From positions 62,001 through 126,000 of the forward strand of contig NZ_JAAOIW010000004.1 of the NCBI RefSeq assembly GCF_011440305.1: 64,000 nucleotides of DNA, given 5' to 3'. Origin of the DNA: Paenibacillus agricola (GTDB lineage: Bacteria > Bacillota > Bacilli > Paenibacillales > NBRC-103111). Positions 26,191 through 36,148 of the stretch are shown here, one piece after another (the first letter of the stretch is position 1; each line of letters starts with the position of its first letter). The notes below the pieces were generated by a model, which ran no database searches, had not been told where the DNA came from, and saw nothing but the letters and a program-made list of their open reading frames with translations. The translations under genes and the position numbers were made by a program.

Positions 26191-26955
26191 TTGATTACAA
26201 AAGGAAGTCCCTTCTCCCTGCAGCAATTTCGCGAGGAAGGCTACAGCGGACCCACACAAGGTCTGAGTCTACAGGAGGCCGATCAGTATTACAACCATTT
26301 CTTCGAGACGGCTGGGCAATCCAAATTCGAGCCAGGACCGGTGCAGACGAGTTTATCCGCTTGGCATCACAAGCATCGCTGGGCCTATGAGCTGGCTACA
26401 CATCCCAGCATTGTTGAGGCGATGAAGCAAATTTTGGGCGATGATATTGTGCTCTGGGCAATGCAATTCTGGTACAAGGAGCCGAACAATGGTAAGTTTA
26501 TACCATGGCACCAAGATATTAATTATTGGCCGATGGAGCCAGCGATCAATGCAACCGCTTGGGTTAGCTTGGGCTGGTCGATCCTCGAAAACGGCTGCCT
26601 GCGGGTCATTCCCGGTACCCACAAGTCTGTGGTGCCTCATGTTGCTACAGGAGATAGCCAAAGCCTATTCGAGCAAGGGCTGCCGCAGGCTGCCATCGAT
26701 GAGTCCCAAGCTGTGGATCTGGAAATGTCACCCGGACAAATCGCTTTTTTCAATGAAGCCACCTTTCATGGCTCCTTAATAAACAGCTCCAATATTCCCC
26801 GTGTAGCCTTCTCAGTTCGTTACACAACACCAGAGGTTCAATTTCTAATGGACGAATGGGGTGGTGATACGAGCCGAATCCGTACTTTTCTGGTACATGG
26901 GGAAGACCATTTCAAACGCAATGAATCGATCCGTGGCCTTGTGCCTAGGGAATAG
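26191..26955 (+). CDS. Phytanoyl-CoA dioxygenase (PhyH) family protein
   Basis: A 254-residue Fe(II)/2-oxoglutarate-dependent oxygenase of the PhyH superfamily. The double-stranded beta-helix iron ligands can be seen: HxD in PWHQDINYW (about residues 108-116) and the distal His in FHGSLINSS (about 191-199), with NIPRVAFSVRY providing the 2-oxoglutarate Arg. Small-molecule hydroxylation or halogenation is the usual chemistry; the substrate is unknown. TTG start with GGAGG 8 nt upstream. It is followed after 23 nt by an AraC regulator, and the pair is probably one operon. Confidence 0.88.
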   Translation: MITKGSPFSLQQFREEGYSGPTQGLSLQEADQYYNHFFETAGQSKFEPGPVQTSLSAWHHKHRWAYELATHPSIVEAMKQILGDDIVLWAMQFWYKEPNNGKFIPWHQDINYWPMEPAINATAWVSLGWSILENGCLRVIPGTHKSVVPHVATGDSQSLFEQGLPQAAIDESQAVDLEMSPGQIAFFNEATFHGSLINSSNIPRVAFSVRYTTPEVQFLMDEWGGDTSRIRTFLVHGEDHFKRNESIRGLVPRE

Positions 26956-26978
26956 GCACAATTGAGGTGGCAACCGTA

Positions 26979-27809
26979 ATGAATTCCTATCAATTGATGA
27001 TTGATTCCTTGCAAGTACGATTTTTGCACATCAAATCGTATGCTCTGGACTATCATTGGCATGCTGCCAAGCGGACGCTCCACCATTCCGTGTTGTGGTA
27101 TGTCGAGCAAGGAAGCTTTTATCTGACGTTAGACGAGATTTCCTATACTTGCCAGGAGGGGCAGCTTTGTGTGTTGCCTGCGAATGGGGAAATTAGCTAT
27201 CGGGCGATTTCGGATGAGCTGCGAATTATTAGCATAAATTTTGATGCCGAAATTTCCTTTTTAAGTGATCGGAGCTGGGAGCATGTACTAAATATCCCTG
27301 TAATTTTTGAGGCGGGAGCTGCGGAACTTCAACCGTTGGTGGGCGAAATGCTTGACCATTCAGGTGTTGCTTCCCCTTTCCTGTCTCTTTTTATGCAGTC
27401 GTCCCTGCTGCGTATTTTATATGTAGTCTTGCAGCAAAGCATGGCAGATCCCGTTGCTGCCTCCTTCCAACGAATGGATGAAAGAATTCATACGATTATC
27501 CACTACCTGCTAGCCCATCCCGATCAAATGCCAGAAGTGGCCCAGCTCGCTGACCTGGTTTCACTAAGTGAATCCCATTTACGGAAATTGTTTATCCAGT
27601 ATACCGGACAAGCTCCGCTGCATTTCATTCATCGCTTGAAAATCGAACAAGCCAAAAAGCTGCTGGCTGCCAGCACCAAAACCATTTCACAAATTTCCTA
27701 TGAGCTTGGTGTGCATCATGCGAATTATTTTACCCGCTTGTTTAAAGCCAAAACCGGCTTCACCCCGCAGCAGTACCGCCAGCAATTTGGTATGTGGCTA
27801 AATGAGTGA
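26979..27809 (+). CDS. AraC-family transcriptional regulator
   Basis: A 276-residue regulator with an N-terminal cupin-type sensing domain (DYHWHAAKRTLHHSVLWYV, then GQLCVLPANGEISYR) and a C-terminal double HTH (about 175-270): VAQLADLVSLSESHLRKLF and ISQISYELGVHHANYFTRLF, ending FTPQQYRQQFG. ATG at 26979 is preferred, with GAGGTGG 8 nt upstream; the GTG at 26967 lies inside that site. Most likely regulates the PhyH gene before it, possibly through the direct repeat at 26093-26123. Confidence 0.9.
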   Translation: MNSYQLMIDSLQVRFLHIKSYALDYHWHAAKRTLHHSVLWYVEQGSFYLTLDEISYTCQEGQLCVLPANGEISYRAISDELRIISINFDAEISFLSDRSWEHVLNIPVIFEAGAAELQPLVGEMLDHSGVASPFLSLFMQSSLLRILYVVLQQSMADPVAASFQRMDERIHTIIHYLLAHPDQMPEVAQLADLVSLSESHLRKLFIQYTGQAPLHFIHRLKIEQAKKLLAASTKTISQISYELGVHHANYFTRLFKAKTGFTPQQYRQQFGMWLNE

Positions 27810-27896
27810 AGCCTCCATTCATTATAAAATGTGACCATTCATCAGCCCCGCTGATCTAATTACTGTAAATAACAATTAAAGATCTGCACATATGCA

Positions 27897-28209
27897 GATG
27901 TTAAATTGGAGGTCACAGAGACTGTATTTGACGGGACCCGCGCTGTATTTCTGGTCGATGTTACAGCACCCAATTTGGTCAATGGCCAATTGGATACCGA
28001 AAAAAATGGTCAAGCTTAGCAATGCTATCGAAAGTGTTATTTTCAAAGTAAATGGTAAAACCCAAGCTAATCCTGATTCCCGTTTATTAGGATTATCCTA
28101 TAATGGTGCCGGAGCCGCACACCCTTATGAAGATGATATTAGCGAAATACCGCGTGAGGGCCAATATATTAAAGAGCTGGAAATGAAGATTGAGCTTTCT
28201 GCTCCATAA
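27897..28209 (+). pseudogene. 5'-truncated, frameshifted remnant of a DUF4179-like extracellular protein
   Basis: Two frames have to be joined. From 27897 the frame reads DVKLEVTETVFDGTRAVFL ... LDTEKNGQA and hits TAG at 28017; inserting one base just before it continues as LSNAIESVIFKVNGKTQ in the neighbouring frame to the stop at 28209. The joined text resembles the extracellular domain of DUF4179/anti-sigma-factor-like proteins of Bacilli, a tentative assignment. There is no start codon, signal or membrane segment at the 5' end, so the gene has lost its N-terminus as well. A strong terminator follows. Confidence 0.7.
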
Positions 28210-28228
28210 TAATCTTATATGGGACAGC

Positions 28229-28265
28229 AAACAGATAGTTGATTTCGTCAGCTATCTGTTTTATT
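28229..28265 (+). terminator. Terminator after the DUF4179-like remnant
   Basis: AAACAGATAG at 28229-28238 pairs with CTATCTGTTT at 28252-28261, with an inner TGA/TCA extension, followed by TTATTTAT. Confidence 0.85.
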
Positions 28266-28354
28266 TATATATCGGGATGCTTTAAATTCCCCCTTCCCAT
28301 TTGCCATTAATACTTATAAAATTATAGCAACAACAGTGTAAAGGAGTTACCTGA

Positions 28355-30391
28355 ATGCAGGATAGATCAAGACGCCTTTCTCGACGTACAGCCTCCGGAT
28401 ATTCCACTCCGCAGCAGGGGAACCACAATGTTCCAGACGCTATGGCCTCTACAACCGGTATATCTTCAGCTGCCGGCATTATGCAATTACAGCGTTCTAT
28501 AGGAAACCAAGCAGTTGGTAGAATGCTGGCAGACCAACGTATTCAACGAATCACGTCCCCTCCGATTGTTACGCCACCCACAGATCCAAAGCTGCCTGCC
28601 ATTTTGCCTAATTCTAAGGCGGTTGCGATGAAATCATTAATGGGTGCGCATATGCGTGACTATGATAAGCAAACGGATCCATCAACAAGTAGCGAGACAT
28701 ATAACGTAGCTGAAGATAAGCCGATAGGCTCTAAAATCTCTTATCGCGGCGAGTTTGAGGTTTATGAAATTACGGATCAAACCGGTTTATGGAAATTGGC
28801 CAAATTCGAGGGAAAGCACGGCTTTGTCCGTATTAGCAAGGTCGGTCCTATGCGAGGTCTTTCCGGCGCGAGGGATAAACTAGCGGAGATCAAGGCACAG
28901 AATCTACTAAATCCACCGCCGATAGTTCCGGCACCTGCGGATGATCGCAATACCATCGATGACGGGTTAGAGAGTGCTGGCCAAACTACAGAAGTGTTAG
29001 GTACAGGTCAAGGTGGCGTAAAAGAATCTTATGATATGCGTGCCGATGCTTTAGAGGATGTAAAAGGCCAGGAAGCTGCCAAGGAGAGCCTAGAAATGGA
29101 GAGTGCCAAGCTTGGCATGGCAACTGCTCCTGGCGAAACGCTGCTCGCCGGGCTTAACGGCATCGTAGCGATGAAGAAAATAATCGATACGGCCCGGGAT
29201 ACCGACATGTCCAAGACGGAGAAAGGGTTCAACATTACGGAAGGTATCATCGATACGGGCAAATCGCTGCAAAAGGGTGTAGAGAGCACCTCAGGCTTTG
29301 CCGATAATATTGGCAAGCTTTCTGGAAGCACGGTCAAAGGCGCGGAAGCGGTTAGTGATTGGTCAGGTTCCGTAGGGGAAGCGATCTCTGCCATCAAGAG
29401 CTCGTTCAGCATAGTCAGGAATATATATGATGTCTTTAGTAAAACGTTCAGCAGTGAGGGCATTAGCGCCGATGAGGTAGTTAGCGCCGGCATGGAAGTC
29501 CTCAGCAATGGCCTTCAAGTGGCCCAGTCCGCAGTCAAGACCGTCAAAGCGATCCTCGATATCCTCAAGGTTGGCTCAGCAGGACTGGCACAAGCGATTC
29601 CGGGCTTGGGCATTGCGATCAGCGGCATTATGATCACGATCAAGGTATACAAGATGATTAAATCCTCACTTGCTACCTATCGAATGACCAAAGCCAAGCG
29701 AGAGTTTAAAGATAAATATAGCAGTAAAGACTATGTAGGAGCCCAGCAGTATACGCTATTTGGCAGGAATCTTTGGAAGTCCTTTAATCCTGGTACAGAT
29801 TCGGGCAAGCTGCTGAGCCGTAAGCAGGAATTAATAGCTAAGGGAACGGCCGCCACCGAGCCGGAGAAGCTGGAGTTAAATGATATTCAGGAATATGAGG
29901 TCGCCAAAGAAATTAAATATATCAACCAGAAACGATTGGCAAGAGCAGGCATTCAAATCGGGCTGGAAATGACCAATATAGCCGGGGATATCGCTACTTT
30001 GAGTGGAGTCGGAGCCCAGGCAGGAGTGCCGCTTAAGGCAGTGGCTGCTGGCGCTGGCATTACCATGAGCTTAGGGCGCAAAGCCAAACAATTCGGCCGG
30101 GACCGTGCAGCCAAGCCTGGTGCATGGAAGCTTACCAAAATGGTGTTTAATGAGGGTAAATCCTCCACACTCAAGCATCAGAAAAGAGTGGAACAAACGA
30201 ACATCATTCTGGAGATGATTACGAATCTTCCCGAGTATAAGCCTAGAGATGCTGATATTAAAAAACAATACAAACGTGTAGAGAACTTCATTTCGAGCTG
30301 CGGTGTGAACCCGATTGAACTGTATAGGCTTAATGGAAATGTAGAAAAGCAGCGGGCATTGCTGATCAAAAGCATGAAGAGTCGTGAATAG
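28355..30391 (+). CDS. Large effector-like protein with LQRxxGNxAVGRxL N-terminal motif
   Basis: A 678-residue protein without a Sec signal. Its basic, low-complexity N-terminus (about 1-40) is followed by LQRSIGNQAVGRML at 45-58, a motif I associate with DUF4157-type and extracellular contractile injection system (eCIS) cargo proteins and related polymorphic toxins. Residues ~130-165 look like a small beta-rich, perhaps SH3-like unit. The centre (about 220-440) is Ser/Gly/Ala-rich and helical with a hydrophobic stretch around 406-435 that could insert into a membrane. The C-terminal 200 residues are charged and unrecognised. AAAGGAG is 8 nt upstream of ATG. The next gene, 12 nt on, encodes a chaperone-like protein. 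No eCIS sheath, tube or AAA genes are in the window. Function inferred only. Confidence 0.6.
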   Translation: MQDRSRRLSRRTASGYSTPQQGNHNVPDAMASTTGISSAAGIMQLQRSIGNQAVGRMLADQRIQRITSPPIVTPPTDPKLPAILPNSKAVAMKSLMGAHMRDYDKQTDPSTSSETYNVAEDKPIGSKISYRGEFEVYEITDQTGLWKLAKFEGKHGFVRISKVGPMRGLSGARDKLAEIKAQNLLNPPPIVPAPADDRNTIDDGLESAGQTTEVLGTGQGGVKESYDMRADALEDVKGQEAAKESLEMESAKLGMATAPGETLLAGLNGIVAMKKIIDTARDTDMSKTEKGFNITEGIIDTGKSLQKGVESTSGFADNIGKLSGSTVKGAEAVSDWSGSVGEAISAIKSSFSIVRNIYDVFSKTFSSEGISADEVVSAGMEVLSNGLQVAQSAVKTVKAILDILKVGSAGLAQAIPGLGIAISGIMITIKVYKMIKSSLATYRMTKAKREFKDKYSSKDYVGAQQYTLFGRNLWKSFNPGTDSGKLLSRKQELIAKGTAATEPEKLELNDIQEYEVAKEIKYINQKRLARAGIQIGLEMTNIAGDIATLSGVGAQAGVPLKAVAAGAGITMSLGRKAKQFGRDRAAKPGAWKLTKMVFNEGKSSTLKHQKRVEQTNIILEMITNLPEYKPRDADIKKQYKRVENFISSCGVNPIELYRLNGNVEKQRALLIKSMKSRE

Positions 30392-30402
30392 GAGGGCCTA
30401 AC

Positions 30403-30924
30403 ATGAATACGAATAAACAGGCAAGAGATCTGGCAGAGCTTGGCTTTTTGCAGCAATATTTCAAGGAAGCCGGACTGGAGTCCGAGGTTATTGACCCTTC
30501 CGAGGAGGTGCCCATTGGCACACTGCTTGTGCCCTTAACCAAGGACAGCCAGCAGCGGGATCGTTATCTAACCTTCAACTTCGTACCTTCCTTAGCTCAT
30601 GAGGGCATCGAGCATATTCGGCTGCTGCAAATATACACGCAGATTCCAGTAAGCTTGGTGGACGGGAGCCTTGAGAAACTGGAGAAGCTGCTGCTGGCGA
30701 TCAACTGCCATCTGGCGATTGGCCACTATAGCATTCGTGAGAACCAAGAACTCCATTACCGGTATGTGTGGTGTACGTCCAGCGGTCATTTAATTCCCAA
30801 GGAGCAAATATTGGAAATAACGGATTTGTTCATATTGATGCTCGATACGTTCGGAGGCATGATCGACAGTGTCGCGTCCGGACAAACAGAGCTATCTGAG
30901 GCACTAGCCTTTCTAGAGCAATAA
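30403..30924 (+). CDS. YbjN/CesT-like putative secretion chaperone
   Basis: A 173-residue acidic protein. Its order of predicted elements (helix ARDLAELGFLQQYFKEAGLE, strand VPIGTLLVPL, strand RYLTFNFVPS, then LLQIYTQIPV, helix LEKLEKLLLAINCHLAIGHY, strand LHYRYVWCTS and the final helix) is that of YbjN and type-III-secretion-chaperone-like folds. It starts 12 nt after the effector-like gene with AGGAGG 7 nt upstream, and the unit ends in a strong terminator, so the two proteins are co-produced. A chaperone or antitoxin role for its neighbour is the simplest reading; direct evidence is lacking. Confidence 0.6.
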   Translation: MNTNKQARDLAELGFLQQYFKEAGLESEVIDPSEEVPIGTLLVPLTKDSQQRDRYLTFNFVPSLAHEGIEHIRLLQIYTQIPVSLVDGSLEKLEKLLLAINCHLAIGHYSIRENQELHYRYVWCTSSGHLIPKEQILEITDLFILMLDTFGGMIDSVASGQTELSEALAFLEQ

Positions 30925-30938
30925 GTACGGATTACATA

Positions 30939-30987
30939 AAAAAGCACCTCTGATTCCACGTAAATAGTGGAGCCTGGGGTGCTTTTT
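30939..30987 (+). terminator. Terminator of the effector-chaperone operon
   Basis: AAAAAGCACC at 30939-30948 pairs with GGTGCTTTTT at 30978-30987; an inner TCCAC/GTGGA stem (30955-30959, 30967-30971) completes it. It also suits the convergent ABC gene. Confidence 0.9.
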
Positions 30988-31026
30988 CTATTCCGATCAT
31001 CTGGAGGTTTGCCGCTTTCTATTTAC

Positions 31027-32742
31027 CTACCTGCTATATTGCGCCTGATGCAGCTTACTGTAAACCCCACCGGAGGCTACTAATTCCTGATGCTTGCCCT
31101 GCTCAGCGATTCCGCTCTCATTGACAACTACAATGCGGTCGGCATTTTTGATCGTCGTAAGCCGATGCGCAATGACCAAGGTTGTGCGTCCCACGGATAG
31201 CTCGGACAACGATTTCTGGATCGCAACCTCTGTTTCCGTATCCAGCGCCGAGGTTGCTTCATCCAAAATCAGAATCGGCGGATTTTTCAGGAACATCCTC
31301 GCGATTGAGAGACGCTGCTTCTGGCCGCCAGATAGCTTGACGCCACGCTCCCCGATAACCGTATCCAGTCCGGCGGGCAGCTTGCTGATCAAATCCTCAA
31401 GTGAGGCTCTTTTAGCTGCCTCCACAATTTGCTCCTCTGTGGCGTTCAAGTCGCCGTAAGCAATATTTTCCCTAATCGTGCCCGAGAACAGGAATACATC
31501 CTGCTGGACAATGCCGATATGCTTGCGCAGCGATTCGAGCTTGATCTGCCTAATATCGACGCCGTCTACCGTAATATGGCCTGCATCCACATCATAAAAT
31601 CTAGGCAGCAAGCTGCATATCGTGGTTTTCCCGGCTCCCGATGGTCCTACAAAAGCTACCGTTTCACCAGCATGAATCGTCAGGTTGATATTGCTCAGAA
31701 TTTGGCTGCTTTTCTCGTAGCCGAAAGAAACGTTGTGGAAACGAATCTCCCCCTCCACCCTCTTCAGTTCAACCGCGTCAGGCACATCGGCAATATCGGG
31801 TTCTGTATCGAGAATTTCGACATAGCGCTTGAAGCCTGCAATCCCTTTGGGATAGGTTTCAATGACCGCATTAATTTTCTCAATGGGCCGAAAAAACACG
31901 GTGGAAAGCAACAGAAACGCCATAAATTCACCCATTTCCAGCTTCCCTTGTATAAAGAACCAAGCCCCGCAAATCATCACGAATACGGTAATAAGGCGCA
32001 TCATCATATAGCTGATCGAGATGCTTTTTGCCATTGTTTTATAAGCAAGCAGCTTAGTTAAGCGAAAGTTTTGGTTATCGACGGCAAATAGCTTGTTCTC
32101 ATGCCCTTCGTTAGCAAAGGATTGAACGACACGAATCCCACCGACGTTGTCTTCGATCCGGGCATTAAAGCTGCCCACATTGCGGAATAATTGCCTGTAG
32201 GTTTTCGTCATTTTTCCACCGAATACGATAATGAGCCATGCCATAAATGGGATAATAATAAAGGTCATTAACGCCAGCTCCAGATTAATGTAGGCCATCA
32301 GCGTGAATGCACCTACCAAGGTCATAATGGCAATAAACACATCCTCGGGACCATGATGGGCTACCTCGCCTATATCATTAAGGTCCGTCGTTATATGTCC
32401 AATCAAATGCCCTGTTTTATGATTGTCAAAAAAGCGGAACGACAATTTCTGGATATGACCAAACATCTTTCTGCGCATATCCGTCTCAATATTAATGCCC
32501 AGCATATGGCCCCAATAAGTAACTATGTAATTCAAAACCGTATTAAGTGCGTAAACCGATAACAAACCGATGCAGGCAAAAACAATGACCGGCCAATTTT
32601 GCCCTGGCAGCAAATCATCGATAAATTTACTGACAGCAAGCGGAAACGCTAGCTCAAGCAGCCCTGCGATAAGGGCGCATATAAAATCCAGCAAAAACAA
32701 TCCTTTATAAGGCTGGTAATATGAAAAAAAACGACGAAGCAT
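31027..32742 (-). CDS. ABC-type exporter, fused permease and ATPase (MsbA/BmrA type)
   Basis: A 571-residue half-transporter. Six membrane helices occupy about residues 15-300 (type IV ABC exporter fold); the ATPase domain is at about 330-570 with Walker A GPSGAGKTT, Q-loop VQQDVFLFSG, signature LSGGQKQR, Walker B ILILDEATSALD and H-loop AHRLTT. It would function as a homodimer or with a partner outside the window to expel lipids, drugs or peptides. ATG at 32742. The gene is alone and divergent from sco. Confidence 0.93.
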   Translation of the reverse strand: MLRRFFSYYQPYKGLFLLDFICALIAGLLELAFPLAVSKFIDDLLPGQNWPVIVFACIGLLSVYALNTVLNYIVTYWGHMLGINIETDMRRKMFGHIQKLSFRFFDNHKTGHLIGHITTDLNDIGEVAHHGPEDVFIAIMTLVGAFTLMAYINLELALMTFIIIPFMAWLIIVFGGKMTKTYRQLFRNVGSFNARIEDNVGGIRVVQSFANEGHENKLFAVDNQNFRLTKLLAYKTMAKSISISYMMMRLITVFVMICGAWFFIQGKLEMGEFMAFLLLSTVFFRPIEKINAVIETYPKGIAGFKRYVEILDTEPDIADVPDAVELKRVEGEIRFHNVSFGYEKSSQILSNINLTIHAGETVAFVGPSGAGKTTICSLLPRFYDVDAGHITVDGVDIRQIKLESLRKHIGIVQQDVFLFSGTIRENIAYGDLNATEEQIVEAAKRASLEDLISKLPAGLDTVIGERGVKLSGGQKQRLSIARMFLKNPPILILDEATSALDTETEVAIQKSLSELSVGRTTLVIAHRLTTIKNADRIVVVNESGIAEQGKHQELVASGGVYSKLHQAQYSR

Positions 32743-32905
32743 TCCTGATCACTCTCCATATAGTCTTTTAAAAATTGGGAAATATCACTAATATCTGACA
32801 ATCGTTCGTTAGTTCCGTACTAAGTATAGGTTACATTATTTATTTCCACAATATGTTTTTGTGAGCTCTAGCCCTTTTGAGTTATGGGTAGTTCCCTGTC
32901 TCGTA

Positions 32906-32914
32906 TGCTATAAT
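32906..32914 (+). promoter_or_regulatory. Extended -10 promoter element for sco
   Basis: TGCTATAAT at 32906-32914 is an extended -10, 50 bp upstream of the sco ATG. No good -35 is seen at the normal spacing. Confidence 0.4.
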
Positions 32915-32963
32915 GATATCGATTTATACATACAAAGGGATTCTACATGGAGAGAGGCAGCCT

Positions 32964-33584
32964 ATGAAACCATTTTTACAAAAGCATGGATTTAAACTAT
33001 TGGTTACCCTAATGTTAGTCGCGCTTGTTGGCAGTGTTATATCCTGGGTTACCCAAAGCCCCACCTTGCCCGTACTCAAGCAAGCTCCCAACTTTACACT
33101 TAGCAATCTGGACGGTCAAAAGGTCAATTTAAACGATTCCAATGGAAAGGTTCGTTTAGTGGAATTTATGTTCACTAGCTGCCCAGACATTTGCCCCATG
33201 ACCACCTTCAATATGGTCAAGCTTCAGGAAGAGCTTAGGAAAACGAATCAATGGGGCAGCGAGGTACAGTTTCTATCCATTACCTTCGACCCTCTTAAGG
33301 ACACACCGAAGGTGTTGAAGGAGTACGGGGACCGCATGCGGATCGATTATAGCGGATGGACCTTGTTAACCGGAACCGAGGCAGAAACAGCGGCAGTAGC
33401 CAAGGATTTTGGAGTGCTGGTGCAAAAATTACCAGATGGACAATTCGTCCATACGGTTACCTCTTTGTTTTTAGTGGATGGCACGGGTAAAATTCGCAAA
33501 ATATTCGCAATGGGCGACCAAATGGACAATGCTGACATAATAAAATCGATCCAGCAAATTGCTGGATCGAAGTCGAAATCTTAA
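32964..33584 (+). CDS. SCO1/SenC family copper-binding thioredoxin-like protein
   Basis: A 206-residue membrane-anchored protein that helps build the CuA site of cytochrome c oxidase. One N-terminal membrane helix (about 10-30) is followed by the thioredoxin fold: the copper/redox motif is TSCPDICP (Cys73 and Cys77) and the third ligand is His163 in FVHTVTSLFLVD. ATG at 32964 is chosen with AGAGAGG 6 nt upstream; the frame is open 17 codons further. It is convergent with ctaG, another cytochrome-oxidase assembly factor. Confidence 0.93.
   Translation: MKPFLQKHGFKLLVTLMLVALVGSVISWVTQSPTLPVLKQAPNFTLSNLDGQKVNLNDSNGKVRLVEFMFTSCPDICPMTTFNMVKLQEELRKTNQWGSEVQFLSITFDPLKDTPKVLKEYGDRMRIDYSGWTLLTGTEAETAAVAKDFGVLVQKLPDGQFVHTVTSLFLVDGTGKIRKIFAMGDQMDNADIIKSIQQIAGSKSKS
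33546..33570 (-). terminator. ctaG terminator embedded in the 3' end of sco
   Basis: TCGATCCAGC at 33546-33555 pairs with GCTGGATCGA at 33561-33570, 5-nt loop. On the minus strand it is followed by TTTTATT and lies about 20 nt after the ctaG stop, although it is within the sco coding sequence. Confidence 0.6.
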
Positions 33585-33591
33585 TATTAGG

Positions 33592-34458
33592 TTATGCTGT
33601 AGGCTCTAGCAGAGGACCATCCGGTTCCTCTGCTTTATCTTTCTCACGTTCGTACCACCCATAGAACACATAAGCCAGAATACAACCATATGCAAGTTCT
33701 TGGACGATCTTCATAATAACGCCACCCAGCTGTTGATCCATAATCGGTGTGAGCCAAGAAATATTGACAATCGGCTTATCCACCACCATGGAATAAAACG
33801 GAAGGCATAATAATTGCATCGAGCCGGTGTAAGTCGTATAAATAAGGTCACCGGCAAAAATAATTAATGCACAAGCGGGCGTAAGTAAAAAACCATTCAA
33901 GAAAATGTAGCCCATTTTTTTCAAATCACTCATCGAGTTAATCGCCCCTTTAGGACTAAAAACCGACCACCACATACAAAACGCTGAGAAAAAGATAAAA
34001 ATATGCAGCACATTATGCAAGGCGTAATTGGACATCGTCGCATCAAAGATCATCGGGATATGATAAAACGAAAAGGATCCATTAAACGTAATAATAGCCA
34101 CAAGTGGATGTGCGAAAAATCCTATAAACTTGCGCGGTCCATTTTTTGAGGACAAGTAATGAAAAACAGCCTCCGGCAAGCCCCTGTATAGCAAGGGTGG
34201 CACGATCAGGTATAGTGTGGACTGTTGGAGCATATGGCTGCTAAACCAGAAATGCCCAAGCAGATTTAAAGGACCACCTAGGGCAAAATAAAATAAAAAT
34301 AACCCTAACAAAAAGCTAAGCCGCCCTTTCAGCTTCACCTGGTTGCCCAAAAAGCGCAAATAAAAAGTAGCTAAAATCGTTACAATAATGAACAGCTCGG
34401 GACTAAACATGGCTCGAAATCCGTAGGCTTCCATCAAATCTAATATATTCATTGTCAC
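33592..34458 (-). CDS. ctaG: Cytochrome c oxidase assembly factor CtaG
   Basis: A 288-residue membrane protein with seven or so hydrophobic helices, matching the Caa3-type CtaG family required for cytochrome caa3 oxidase maturation in Bacilli. Recognisable features are GGPLNLLGHFWFSSHMLQ (about residues 61-78) with conserved histidines thought to bind copper, FYHIPMIFDA, LHNVLHIFIFFSAFCMWW and the C-terminal KIVQELAYGCILAYVFY. It is convergent with the copper chaperone sco gene; oxidase structural genes are not in the window. Confidence 0.93.
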   Translation of the reverse strand: MTMNILDLMEAYGFRAMFSPELFIIVTILATFYLRFLGNQVKLKGRLSFLLGLFLFYFALGGPLNLLGHFWFSSHMLQQSTLYLIVPPLLYRGLPEAVFHYLSSKNGPRKFIGFFAHPLVAIITFNGSFSFYHIPMIFDATMSNYALHNVLHIFIFFSAFCMWWSVFSPKGAINSMSDLKKMGYIFLNGFLLTPACALIIFAGDLIYTTYTGSMQLLCLPFYSMVVDKPIVNISWLTPIMDQQLGGVIMKIVQELAYGCILAYVFYGWYEREKDKAEEPDGPLLEPTA

Positions 34459-34629
34459 GGTTCTCCTTCATCTTGATTACAACCCTATCGTATCATTTAA
34501 CTATCTTGAAATCCACCTCCTGATACCCAAATGGAGCCAAATTCCTCCGGTAGCTGTTCACAAAGGCTTCAAGATTTGTTCACCAAAATGACGCTCGTTA
34601 AAATAAAGGCAAAGAGGGTTTGAAGCCGC

Positions 34630-34962
34630 TTACCAATTCCAATAATCCTTCTTAAGCCCGAGCTTATGTAATAAGACATTATAAGCAGACATTTTAACTC
34701 CTGCAAGCGACTGCTCCGTGCACACCGAATCCGGCTTGAAATCCAACTCCTTGGTTTTAACTAAGGTGGACTCGGACAAATTATTCGTAATGACGGCTTG
34801 GTCGAAGCAAGGAGGGGAAATATAAGTAAGCTTGGACCGTTCTAGGATTAAACGGGTATTGTCCGGTGGCTGTAACGTTACTGGTATGGTGAAAAGACCT
34901 GTTATCCCAATCAATATGAGCACAGCTACTCCCACTTTTACATTTTTTTTCGAAGGCTTCAT
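34630..34962 (-). CDS. Single-pass membrane protein of unknown function
   Basis: A 110-residue protein with one N-terminal hydrophobic helix (about 10-28) after a Lys-rich start, then a soluble domain containing two Cys (in SPPCFDQAV and DSVCTEQS), possibly a disulfide outside the membrane. I do not recognise a family. Start: ATG 34962 has AGAGGTG 7 nt upstream; an ATG at 34983 also has AGGA at acceptable spacing. It follows ctaG's start by about 170 nt on the same strand. Confidence 0.65.
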   Translation of the reverse strand: MKPSKKNVKVGVAVLILIGITGLFTIPVTLQPPDNTRLILERSKLTYISPPCFDQAVITNNLSESTLVKTKELDFKPDSVCTEQSLAGVKMSAYNVLLHKLGLKKDYWNW

Positions 34963-35043
34963 CGCAATACACCTCTTATTCATGTTTTGCTTCCTAGCAT
35001 AACTTAAGCAACCTAAGGTGTGCGTGACTACAAAGAGCTATAA

Positions 35044-35073
35044 TTGTTATTGTTCTGTGAAATATACTATAGT
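35044..35073 (+). promoter_or_regulatory. Candidate promoter of the aldo/keto reductase gene
   Basis: TTGTTA at 35044-35049 and TATAGT at 35068-35073 with an 18-bp spacer, 46 bp before the ATG at 35119. Confidence 0.4.
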
Positions 35074-35118
35074 TAGTAAGTAATGATTACAATACAGATG
35101 TCCAGAGGAGGAAGCCAT

Positions 35119-36099
<981 letters not shown>

Positions 36100-36148
36100 C
36101 ATATCCATAAAAGCTTAACTATAATTCTGCCCGAAACATCTTATCTTA

